Source: OAS926 sp035503715
GTDB taxonomy: Bacteria > Pseudomonadota > Alphaproteobacteria > Rhizobiales > Rhizobiaceae
DNA length: 5,001 nucleotides
Direction: 5' to 3'
NCBI GenBank assembly: GCA_035503715.1
Contig: DATJTE010000214.1
Coordinates: forward strand, 1 to 5,001
Every line of letters begins with the position of its first letter. Position 1 is the first letter of the stretch. Both the position numbers and the translations under genes were made by a program. Below the pieces are notes generated by a model. The model saw nothing but the letters and a program-made list of their open reading frames with translations. It searched no databases and was not told the DNA's origin. Of this stretch, positions 1-5,001 are shown piece by piece.

Positions 1-1
1 C

Positions 2-217
2 CCGCCGGAACGGGTTTCGCCCCCGATCTTCCCTGCCGTGCCCGAGGCGCAGGGGCCGACCTTCGTGCCGGGTGCGCCCAGTCTTGGCGCCGTCCCGAAC
101 CTGCCGCACGGCCCTGAGACGTTCCAGGACGGCGCCTCGCGCTGCGCCTTCCAGCAGGGCCTCAACAACGTCCCGGGCACCGCCAGCAGCGCCTATATGA
201 GCGCCTGCCTTCGATAG
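2..217 (+). CDS. C-terminal end of a proline-rich, two-cysteine hypothetical protein (partial, open at left edge)
   Basis: The frame starting at base 2 is open from the window edge to a TAG at 215-217, giving 71 visible residues; the true start lies outside. The first 40 residues are rich in proline (12 by hand count), like a low-complexity linker. The end is more compact, with cysteines at visible residues 48 and 69, near the motifs SRCAFQQG and YMSAC. Two cysteines about 20 residues apart after a proline-rich stretch would fit an exported protein with one disulphide, but the signal-peptide region is not visible, so this is inference. I do not recognise the family. Codon use (mostly G/C at third positions) supports a real gene. 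The 83-base gap and the separate promoter before the next gene suggest it is not part of the ArsR operon. Confidence 0.62.
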   Translation, partial: PPERVSPPIFPAVPEAQGPTFVPGAPSLGAVPNLPHGPETFQDGASRCAFQQGLNNVPGTASSAYMSACLR

Positions 218-266
218 CCGGTGCAGCGCGCGTCAATGCCGGTCCCCACCGCTTCGACCGCGCGGC

Positions 267-296
267 TTGACAGGCAACTAAATGGTTGCATATTGT
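267..296 (+). promoter_or_regulatory. Sigma70-type promoter of the ArsR/SRPBCC operon
   Basis: A perfect -35 hexamer TTGACA lies at 267-272 and a -10-like hexamer TATTGT (4 of 6 matches to TATAAT) at 291-296, with an 18-base spacer. Transcription would be expected to start about 5 to 8 bases after 296, at or just beside the ATG at 301, so the transcript may have little or no 5' leader. Consistent with that, no Shine-Dalgarno-like sequence precedes 301. This is seen by eye; no start-site data are available. Confidence 0.6.
274..289 (+). promoter_or_regulatory. Putative ArsR-family operator in the promoter spacer
   Basis: The 16 bases form an imperfect inverted repeat: GCAAC at 274-278 and its exact complement GTTGC at 285-289, with a 6-base centre TAAATG; 6 of the 8 base pairs are symmetric. 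It fills nearly all of the spacer between the -35 and -10 boxes, so a dimeric winged-helix protein bound here would block RNA polymerase. ArsR-family repressors commonly regulate their own operon from such sites, so the product of the gene at 301 is the obvious ligand. That link is inference. Confidence 0.5.
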
Positions 297-300
297 CGCC

Positions 301-627
301 ATGGATGCCGTTTTCAAAGCCCTGGCCGACGCGAGCCGCCGCGAATTGCTCGACCGGTTACGTGCCGAGAACGGTCAGACATTGAACGAGCTGTGCGCGC
401 GGCTTGCCATGACACGGCAAGCGGTCAGCAAGCATCTCGCCATCCTGGAAAGCGCCAACCTCGTCGCCACGGTGCGACGGGGCAGGGAGAAGCTGCACTA
501 TCTCAATCCGGTGCCGATTCATGAGATCGGCGAACGCTGGATCGGAAAATTCGAGCGCGCGCGCCTTCAGGCGCTGAGCGACATCAAACGAGCGCTGGAG
601 AAAGGTCAGGAGAGTGGCGATGAGTAA
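301..627 (+). CDS. ArsR-family winged-helix transcriptional repressor (SRPBCC-associated type)
   Basis: A 108-residue DNA-binding protein, the usual size for ArsR/SmtB regulators, probably acting as a dimeric repressor of its own operon. The N-terminus (FKALADASRRELLDRL, residues 5-20) is the typical first helix. The helix-turn-helix covers about residues 27-50, with recognition helix TRQAVSKHLAILE (38-50), and a beta-wing with RRGREKLHYLN follows at 59-69. The classic metal-sensing ELCVCDL motif is reduced to ELCARLA with a single cysteine, C32, the only one in the protein, so canonical thiolate metal sensing is unlikely. I chose ATG 301 because homologues of this type begin MDAVFKALAD and the promoter lies immediately upstream; a TTG at 286 would add five residues but lies inside the putative operator. 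The gene ends in ATGAGTAA, overlapping the next start by 8 bases, so it heads an operon with the two SRPBCC genes. The natural inducer is unknown. Confidence 0.9.
   Translation: MDAVFKALADASRRELLDRLRAENGQTLNELCARLAMTRQAVSKHLAILESANLVATVRRGREKLHYLNPVPIHEIGERWIGKFERARLQALSDIKRALEKGQESGDE
608..612 (+). promoter_or_regulatory. Shine-Dalgarno AGGAG that fixes the first SRPBCC start at ATG 620
   Basis: AGGAG lies 7 bases before ATG 620, an ideal spacing. The alternative in-frame GTG at 614 would be only one base from this site and is therefore unlikely to be used. The site lies inside the 3' end of the ArsR gene. Confidence 0.7.
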
Positions 628-1087
628 GCCCAAGTTCGTCTACGTCACCTACATTCGCACGACACCGGAGAAACTATGGGCGGCCCTGACCGATCCGCTA
701 ATGATCAAGAAATATTGGTTCAGCATCACGGCCGAATCCACATTCAAAGCCGGCTCGTCTTGGTGCCTCAAATTTGAGGATGGCCGGACGGCCGACACCG
801 GCGAAATCCTGGAGTCCGACCCGCCGAAGCGGCTGGTGATCCATTGGCGCAACGAGTTCAAGCCGGAGCTGAAGGCAGAAGGATATTCGCGCTGCACGAT
901 GGAGATCGAGATGGCCGATTATTATCCGGATTTTGGCGGCAAGGCGGTGAAGCTGACTATTATCCACGAACTGGAAGGCGAGGGGACGAAGTTCATCGAG
1001 GCGGTTTCCGGCGGCTGGCCGAAGGTCCTGTCGAATCTCAAGTCGCTGCTCGAGACCGGCGACGTCGCGTTCAAGACGAAGTCCTGA
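620..1087 (+). CDS. SRPBCC/AHSA1-like domain protein, first of a tandem pair
   Basis: A 155-residue single-domain protein of the START/Bet v1-like SRPBCC superfamily, in the AHSA1-like group (related to the Aha1 C-terminal domain). Such proteins form a helix-grip fold with a hydrophobic pocket; no catalytic activity can be assigned. Family marks are the opening strand FVYVTYI (6-12), then PEKLWAALTDP, KYW, the EDGRTADTGEI turn, the PPKRLVIHW strand, and the C-terminal helix GWPKVLSNLKSLLETG (132-147) that closes the pocket. There is no signal peptide or membrane segment, so it should be cytoplasmic. It overlaps the ArsR gene by 8 bases and ends 4 bases before a paralogue. ArsR-SRPBCC gene pairs are common in proteobacteria and actinobacteria, but their ligands are mostly unknown. 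It has two cysteines, in SSWCLKF and SRCTME, at positions where the paralogue has none. Confidence in the family is high; the function is unknown. Confidence 0.88.
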   Translation: MSKPKFVYVTYIRTTPEKLWAALTDPLMIKKYWFSITAESTFKAGSSWCLKFEDGRTADTGEILESDPPKRLVIHWRNEFKPELKAEGYSRCTMEIEMADYYPDFGGKAVKLTIIHELEGEGTKFIEAVSGGWPKVLSNLKSLLETGDVAFKTKS

Positions 1088-1091
1088 AGTC

Positions 1092-1595
1092 ATGGTCGAT
1101 GTCAGCCAATTCAGGCCGAAGACGGTCTACGTGACCTACATCGCTGCGCCACCGGAAAAAGTATGGCAGGCGCTCATCTCGCCGGAATTCACCAGGAAGT
1201 ATTTCTGGGATCGTACGGTCGAGATCGAGCCGAAACTCGGCGGCGCATTCGTGCTGCGCCTGCCGGACGGGCGGGCGAATGTACAGGGCAAGGTCATCGT
1301 CTGGGAGCCGCCGCGGAAGCTGTCGGTGACCTGGCAGGTCGTCTGGCCGGAAGACTTCCGCAAGTTGCCCGAATGCCTGGTGAGCTACGAGATTGCCCAG
1401 GCCGGCGCCGCGGTCCGCCTCACCATGACGGAATCCCACACCTGGGAGGTGCCCGAGGCGATCCTCTCCGGCGGCCGCAGCGGCTGGCCGGCGGTCCTGT
1501 CGAGCCTCAAAAGCCTATTGGAAACCGGCAAGCCGCTGGCGATCGCCATGGAGCCGCCGGCGGCGATGATCGAGGCGATCAAGCGGCTGAAATGA
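1092..1595 (+). CDS. SRPBCC/AHSA1-like domain protein, second of a tandem pair
   Basis: A 167-residue cytoplasmic SRPBCC-superfamily protein, clearly paralogous to the gene before it. Shared blocks are VYVTYI, PEKxWxAL, KY, the DGR turn, PPxxL..W and the terminal helix GWPAVLSSLKSLLETG (131-146). Over 74 ungapped columns at the N-terminal end I count about 30 identities, so the pair is an old duplication. It differs in a shorter middle loop and an extra C-terminal tail, about residues 147-167, ending in a short charged helix (MIEAIKRLK). ATG 1092 comes 4 bases after the previous stop; the ribosome site is weak, which suggests reinitiation or coupling. The TGA at 1593-1595 directly abuts the stop of korB on the other strand. 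The likely role is binding or processing of a small hydrophobic molecule sensed through the ArsR protein; this is inference, and the ligand cannot be read from sequence. Confidence 0.88.
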   Translation: MVDVSQFRPKTVYVTYIAAPPEKVWQALISPEFTRKYFWDRTVEIEPKLGGAFVLRLPDGRANVQGKVIVWEPPRKLSVTWQVVWPEDFRKLPECLVSYEIAQAGAAVRLTMTESHTWEVPEAILSGGRSGWPAVLSSLKSLLETGKPLAIAMEPPAAMIEAIKRLK

Positions 1596-2651
1596 TCAGC
1601 GCAAAGCGGCGTTGATCTTGTCGAGCGGGCCCGAGCCCGGGCACAGGTCCTTTTCGCCCAGCGTGTTGAGCGGCGCCGCGACCGTATTGAGATGGCCGTG
1701 CAGATCGGTCGCCTCCTCCTCGACATAGAGGAGCCCGGTGACGATCTGGCCTTGCGCGGCGTGGTGCTGGATGAAGGTCATGGCGGCGAGCCGGTCGTGG
1801 ACGTCGTATTCGGAATTGAGCTTGCGCAATGCGAGCGTCGTGCCGTCATGCTGCTCGACATATTCGACCGTTCCCGGCGCGTAGTCGACATGGATCGGGT
1901 TGCGGCCGGAGATGAAATCGAGAAAGTTCACCGCGTCGTTGTGCTCGCGCACATAATCGTAGCTCTTGGTCGAGCCGGGATGATTGTTGAACGCCACACA
2001 GGGCGAGATCACGTCGATGAACGCGGCGCCCTCGTGTTCGATCGCCGCCTTGATGATCGGCACCAGCTGCTTTTTGTCGCCGGAGAACGATCGCGCGACG
2101 AAGCTCGCCCCAAGCTGCAGCGCGATGCCGACCATGTCGATGGCGCTGTCCGAATTGACCACGCCGCGTTTTGACTTCGAGCCGCGGTCGGCGGTGGCGG
2201 AGAACTGGCCCTTGGTCAGCCCGTAGACCCCGTTGTTCTCCACGATATAGACCATGTTGACGCCGCGGCGCATGCAGTGGGCAAACTGGCCAAAGCCGAT
2301 GGACGCGGAATCGCCGTCGCCCGAGACGCCGAGATAAATCAGGTCGCGATTGGCGAGGTTGGCGCCGGTGAGGACGGACGGCATGCGGCCGTGCACCGAA
2401 TTGAAGCCGTGCGAGTTGCCGAGGAAGTAGTCGGGCGTCTTCGACGAGCAGCCGATGCCGGAAATCTTCGCCACCCGGTGCGGCTCGATCGACAGCTCGA
2501 AGCAGGCCTCGATGATCGACGCGGTGATCGAATCGTGACCGCAGCCGGCGCATAGCGTCGAGATCTTGCCCTCGTAATCGCGCCGGGTATAGCCGAGCTT
2601 GTTCTTCGGCAGCTCCGGATGATGGAATTTCGGCTTGACGACGTAAGTCAT
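1596..2651 (-). CDS. korB: 2-oxoacid:acceptor oxidoreductase beta subunit (2-oxoglutarate:ferredoxin oxidoreductase type)
   Basis: A 351-residue catalytic beta subunit, the usual KorB length. It binds thiamine diphosphate and one [4Fe-4S] cluster and, with KorA, converts a 2-oxoacid plus CoA to acyl-CoA, CO2 and two low-potential electrons. The diphosphate/Mg motif is GDGDSASIGFGQF starting at G111 and closing at N139-N140 (IVENNGVYGLTKGQ). Cluster ligands are C34 and C37 (LCAGCGHD), C68 (GIGCSSK) and C218 (ISPCVAFNNH), the standard four of this family. The start ATG overlaps the korA stop as ATGA, and a good ribosome site precedes it, so translation is coupled. It is the last gene of the operon, and its TGA abuts the converging SRPBCC stop. 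The substrate cannot be settled from sequence: 2-oxoglutarate is the best guess by family resemblance, with pyruvate or another 2-oxoacid possible. Confidence 0.93.
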   Translation of the reverse strand: MTYVVKPKFHHPELPKNKLGYTRRDYEGKISTLCAGCGHDSITASIIEACFELSIEPHRVAKISGIGCSSKTPDYFLGNSHGFNSVHGRMPSVLTGANLANRDLIYLGVSGDGDSASIGFGQFAHCMRRGVNMVYIVENNGVYGLTKGQFSATADRGSKSKRGVVNSDSAIDMVGIALQLGASFVARSFSGDKKQLVPIIKAAIEHEGAAFIDVISPCVAFNNHPGSTKSYDYVREHNDAVNFLDFISGRNPIHVDYAPGTVEYVEQHDGTTLALRKLNSEYDVHDRLAAMTFIQHHAAQGQIVTGLLYVEEEATDLHGHLNTVAAPLNTLGEKDLCPGSGPLDKINAALR

Positions 2652-4495
2652 GACACCACCTTCCGCAGCGGCGTGATTTTCAGGGCATCGAGATGGTCGC
2701 CGATGGCGCGGGCGATGAAGCGCGCGGTGATCGGCGTGCCGTCGTAATGCACGATGGGAACAAGCCGCACCGGATCGATGCTGAGCTCGTTGACGATCAG
2801 CGAACGAAGCTGGCTGTCGCGATTCTGCTCGACGACATAAACGAAGTCGTGCTCGGCGATGAAGCTCGGCACGCTGGAATGAAACGGGAAGGCGCGCAGC
2901 CGCAGCCGGTCGAGTTCATGGCCGCGGGCGCTCAGAAGCTCGATCGCCTCGTCCATGGCCGGCGAGGTCGAGCCGAAATAGATCACGCCGTATTTGGTCG
3001 GCTTGGCCGCGTTGGCCTGCAGCGGGCGCGGCACCAGATCCTTGGCCGTTTCGAATTTGCGCAGCAGCCGCTGCATATTGTCCTGATAGGCCGGCCCTTC
3101 TTCGGTATAGCGCGCATAGCGGTCGCGCGAGGTGCCGCGGGTGAAGAACGAGCCTTTGGTCGGATGCGTGCCGGGATAGGTGCGATAGACGATGCCGTCG
3201 CCGTCGACGTCGAGATAGCGGCCAAAATCGGCGCCGGCTTCGAGCGCGGCGGCGGTCATGACCTTGCCGCGGTCGTATTGCTTGGCGTCGTCCCATTTGA
3301 GCGGGCGGCACAGCCGGTGATTCATGCCAATATCGAGGTCAAGCATGAGGAAGATCGTGGTTTGCAGCCGGTCGGCCAGATCGAAGGCTTGCGCCGCCAT
3401 CTCGAACGCTTCTGCCGGGTCCTCGGGGAACAGCAGGATATGCTTGGTATCGCCGTGCGAGGCGTAGGCGGCGCTGATGATGTCGCATTGCTGGGTGCGC
3501 GTCGGCATGCCGGTCGAGGGGCCCGCGCGCTGCACGTCCATGATCACCGCCGGAATTTCGGCGAAATAGGACAGTCCGATGAATTCCTGCATCAGCGAGA
3601 CGCCGGGGCCCGACGTGGCGGTGAAGGCGCGGGCGCCGTTCCAGCCCGCCCCGATGACGATGCCGATCGAGGCCAGCTCGTCCTCGCCCTGAACGACGGC
3701 GTATTTCGCCTTTTTGGTCTCGGGATCGTGACGCAGCCGCTTGCAATGGGCGGTAAAGGCGTCCGCCAGCGACGACGACGGTGTGATCGGATACCAGGCG
3801 CATACCGTGGCGCCGCCATAGACGGCGCCGAGCGCGGCGGCGGAATTTCCCTCGATAAAAATGCGGTCGCCGACCTTGTCGGACTTCCGCACCTGCAGCC
3901 CGATCGGGCATTTCAGGTTCTGCAGCGCGTAGTCGCGGCCGAGATGCAAGGCGTGCACGTTGGAGGACAAGAGCTTTTCCTTGCCCTTGTACTGCTCGCC
4001 GATGAGCTTTTCGATCACCTTCGGATCGATGTCGAGCAGGCCCGAGAGCACGCCGAGATAGATGATGTTCTTGAACAGCTGGCGTTGTCGCGGATCGGTG
4101 TAGGTCGAATTGGTGATCGCGGTCAGCGGCACGCCGATCACCGTGATGTCGTCGCGGAATTTCGACTTCGGCATCGGCTTGGTCGAATCGTAGAGCAGAT
4201 AGCCGCCGGGCTCGATCGAGGCGACGTCTTTGTCCCAGGTCTGCGGGTTCATCGCCACCATCATGTCGATGCCGCCGCGGGCGCCGAGATGGCCGGCCTC
4301 CGATACGCGCACTTCGTACCAGGTCGGCAGGCCCTGGATGTTGGAAGGGAAGATGTTGCGCGGCGAGACCGGCACGCCCATGCGCAAGATGGCTCGCCCA
4401 AACAGCTCGTTGGCGCTGGCGGAACCGGAGCCGTTGACGTTGGCGAAACGGATGACGAAGTCGTTTACGCTGCCGATTGGGTTCTGTGCTGGCAT
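2648..4495 (-). CDS. korA: 2-oxoacid:acceptor oxidoreductase alpha subunit with fused gamma domain
   Basis: A 615-residue protein with two parts in the order typical of KorA. The gamma domain is at about 12-200 (SASANELFGRAILRMG, then PTWYEVRVSEAGHLGARGG, the CoA/substrate-side domain). The alpha domain starts near 212 with GNSAAALGAVYGG. It carries YPITPS (235-240), the GEDELASIG loop with the cofactor-activating glutamate region (270-278), TSGPG (294-298) and QRAGPSTGMPTRTQQ (322-336). The C-terminal domain contains VVEQN. All are signatures of the 2-oxoacid:acceptor oxidoreductase alpha family. I chose ATG 4495 (MPAQNP) because similarity begins there and a weak GGAA lies 5 bases before it; the frame stays open to 4759, but that stretch is the iron-sulphur gene read out of frame. 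It overlaps that gene by 31 bases and korB by 4. The gamma domain has NGSGSAS where many relatives have a GxGGxG loop. It forms the soluble KorAB complex; the substrate is uncertain. Confidence 0.93.
   Translation of the reverse strand: MPAQNPIGSVNDFVIRFANVNGSGSASANELFGRAILRMGVPVSPRNIFPSNIQGLPTWYEVRVSEAGHLGARGGIDMMVAMNPQTWDKDVASIEPGGYLLYDSTKPMPKSKFRDDITVIGVPLTAITNSTYTDPRQRQLFKNIIYLGVLSGLLDIDPKVIEKLIGEQYKGKEKLLSSNVHALHLGRDYALQNLKCPIGLQVRKSDKVGDRIFIEGNSAAALGAVYGGATVCAWYPITPSSSLADAFTAHCKRLRHDPETKKAKYAVVQGEDELASIGIVIGAGWNGARAFTATSGPGVSLMQEFIGLSYFAEIPAVIMDVQRAGPSTGMPTRTQQCDIISAAYASHGDTKHILLFPEDPAEAFEMAAQAFDLADRLQTTIFLMLDLDIGMNHRLCRPLKWDDAKQYDRGKVMTAAALEAGADFGRYLDVDGDGIVYRTYPGTHPTKGSFFTRGTSRDRYARYTEEGPAYQDNMQRLLRKFETAKDLVPRPLQANAAKPTKYGVIYFGSTSPAMDEAIELLSARGHELDRLRLRAFPFHSSVPSFIAEHDFVYVVEQNRDSQLRSLIVNELSIDPVRLVPIVHYDGTPITARFIARAIGDHLDALKITPLRKVVS
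2656..2664 (-). promoter_or_regulatory. Ribosome binding site for korB
   Basis: On the - strand this reads GGAAGGTGG, ending 4 bases before the korB ATG at 2651. It lies inside the last codons of korA. With the ATGA stop/start overlap it supports the chosen start and coupled translation of korA and korB. Confidence 0.6.
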
Positions 4496-5001
4496 GCTTG
4501 TTCCGCGTGGGTCATGTCGATCAAATATTTTTGCATGTCCCACGCGCCGGTGGGGCAGCGCTCGGCGCAGAGGCCGCAGTGCAGGCAGACGTCCTCGTCC
4601 TTCACCATGACGCGGCCGGTCTTGAGGTCGTTGCCGATATAGAGATCCTGGCCGAGGTTCTTTGCGGGCGCCTGCAGGCGCTGGCGCAAATCCGCCTCTT
4701 CGCCATTGGCGGTGAAGGTGATGCAGTCCATCGGACAGATGTCGACGCAGGCATCGCATTCGATGCAGAGCTGGCCGGTGAACACCGTCTGCACGTCGCA
4801 GTTCAGGCAGCGCTCCGCCTCCTTCAGCGCCAGCTCGACATCGTAACCGAGTTCGACCTCCGCCTTGATGTCGCGCAGCGACACGACCTTCTCGCGGTGC
4901 GGCACCCGGTAGCGCTTATCCGGCGCAATCTCGTTGTCGTAGGACCATTCGTGGATGCCCATCTTCTGGCTGGACACGGATACCTGCGGCGCCGGCCGCT
5001 C
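4465..5001 (-). CDS. Two-[4Fe-4S] ferredoxin-like C-terminal part of an electron-transfer subunit, probably FAD/NAD(P)-dependent (partial, open at right edge)
   Basis: The frame is open from the window edge to a TAA at 4465-4467, giving 178 visible residues. A GTG at 4977 could be read as a start, but the frame continues upstream without a stop. The first visible 60 residues (KMGIHEWSYD..., ending in ALKEAERCLNCD) look like the tail of a glutamate-synthase-small-subunit-like flavoprotein rather than a ferredoxin start. Two CxxCxxCxxxCP motifs follow: C79/C82/C85/C89 (CIECDACVDICP) and C139/C142/C145/C149 (CLHCGLCAERCP), each expected to hold a [4Fe-4S] cluster. An extra CLNC pair is at C65/C68. 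The role would be to carry electrons from KorB to a flavin and NAD(P), or to another acceptor; the flavin part is inferred, not seen. The gene overlaps korA by 31 bases. A three-subunit Kor enzyme with a flavin/NADP-linked subunit is known from denitrifying aromatic degraders such as Azoarcus evansii, which is the model used here. Confidence 0.85.
   Translation of the reverse strand, partial: ERPAPQVSVSSQKMGIHEWSYDNEIAPDKRYRVPHREKVVSLRDIKAEVELGYDVELALKEAERCLNCDVQTVFTGQLCIECDACVDICPMDCITFTANGEEADLRQRLQAPAKNLGQDLYIGNDLKTGRVMVKDEDVCLHCGLCAERCPTGAWDMQKYLIDMTHAEQACQHRTQSAA

Noticed and set aside
286..300. TTG 286 as the start of the ArsR gene
   Set aside because: It would place the start inside the inverted repeat and before the -10 box, so it would not be in the predicted transcript; similarity begins at ATG 301.
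844..1134. A 96-codon + strand frame across the junction of the two SRPBCC genes
   Set aside because: Out of frame with two genes that have conserved family motifs; arginine/glycine-rich, no domain.
1629..1654. Possible terminator for the SRPBCC operon: GCCCG-AGCC-CGGGC hairpin followed by TTTT
   Set aside because: The stem is only 5 pairs, the T-run is 4 bases and starts 8 bases after the stem, and the whole element lies in korB coding sequence; it does not meet the usual intrinsic-terminator pattern.
1692..2174. A 160-codon + strand frame opposite korB
   Set aside because: Antisense to the well-supported korB; no domain, no ribosome site, low-complexity composition typical of a shadow frame.
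2693..4642. A 649-codon open frame on the + strand opposite korA
   Set aside because: Its product is arginine-, glycine- and alanine-rich with no recognisable domain, and it lies antisense to a gene with complete family motifs. Long antisense open frames are expected where third positions are strongly G/C biased.
4496..4759. An 88-residue N-terminal extension of KorA
   Set aside because: This part is arginine/proline-rich, lies over the iron-sulphur gene in another frame and has no similarity to the gamma domain; the KorA family sequence begins just after ATG 4495.
4465..4977. A complete 170-residue ferredoxin starting at GTG 4977
   Set aside because: The same frame runs on to the window edge without a stop, and the first 60 residues look like the end of a larger flavoprotein; treated as a partial gene.

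Overview
The window looks like ordinary chromosomal DNA from a high-GC alphaproteobacterium, most likely of the Bradyrhizobium/Rhodopseudomonas type. The basis is strong G/C preference at third codon positions and the general look of the proteins; no rRNA or other marker gene is present. I see no mobile element, CRISPR array, tRNA or long non-coding stretch. The largest gap between genes is the 83 bases at 218-300.

Layout. Positions 2-217 (+) are the 3' end of a proline-rich protein with two cysteines, open at the left edge. A compact three-gene operon follows on the + strand (301-1595): an ArsR-type winged-helix repressor and two tandem, paralogous SRPBCC/AHSA1-type ligand-binding proteins. 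It is preceded by a consensus-like promoter (267-296) with an imperfect inverted repeat in its spacer, the expected place for an autorepressor site. Genes 1 and 2 overlap by 8 bases; genes 2 and 3 are 4 bases apart.

On the - strand, 5001 down to 1596, is a second operon for a 2-oxoacid:acceptor oxidoreductase of the KorAB type. In transcription order it has (i) the C-terminal part of an iron-sulphur subunit carrying two [4Fe-4S] motifs, open at the right edge and probably the tail of a larger FAD/NAD(P)-dependent electron-transfer subunit; (ii) korA, a fused gamma-alpha subunit; and (iii) korB, the thiamine-diphosphate/[4Fe-4S] beta subunit. These genes overlap by 31 and 4 bases, so they are probably translated together. 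The enzyme would decarboxylate a 2-oxoacid (2-oxoglutarate is the best guess) to the acyl-CoA and pass electrons from KorB to the ferredoxin-like subunit, then to a soluble carrier or NAD(P).

The two operons converge with no spacer: the stop codons of the second SRPBCC gene and korB sit back to back in TGATCA. I see no evidence of a wholly new system. The points most worth a second look are the probably leaderless, self-regulated ArsR/double-SRPBCC module, the zero-gap convergence, and the low-potential Kor complex in what is probably an aerobic or facultative proteobacterium.
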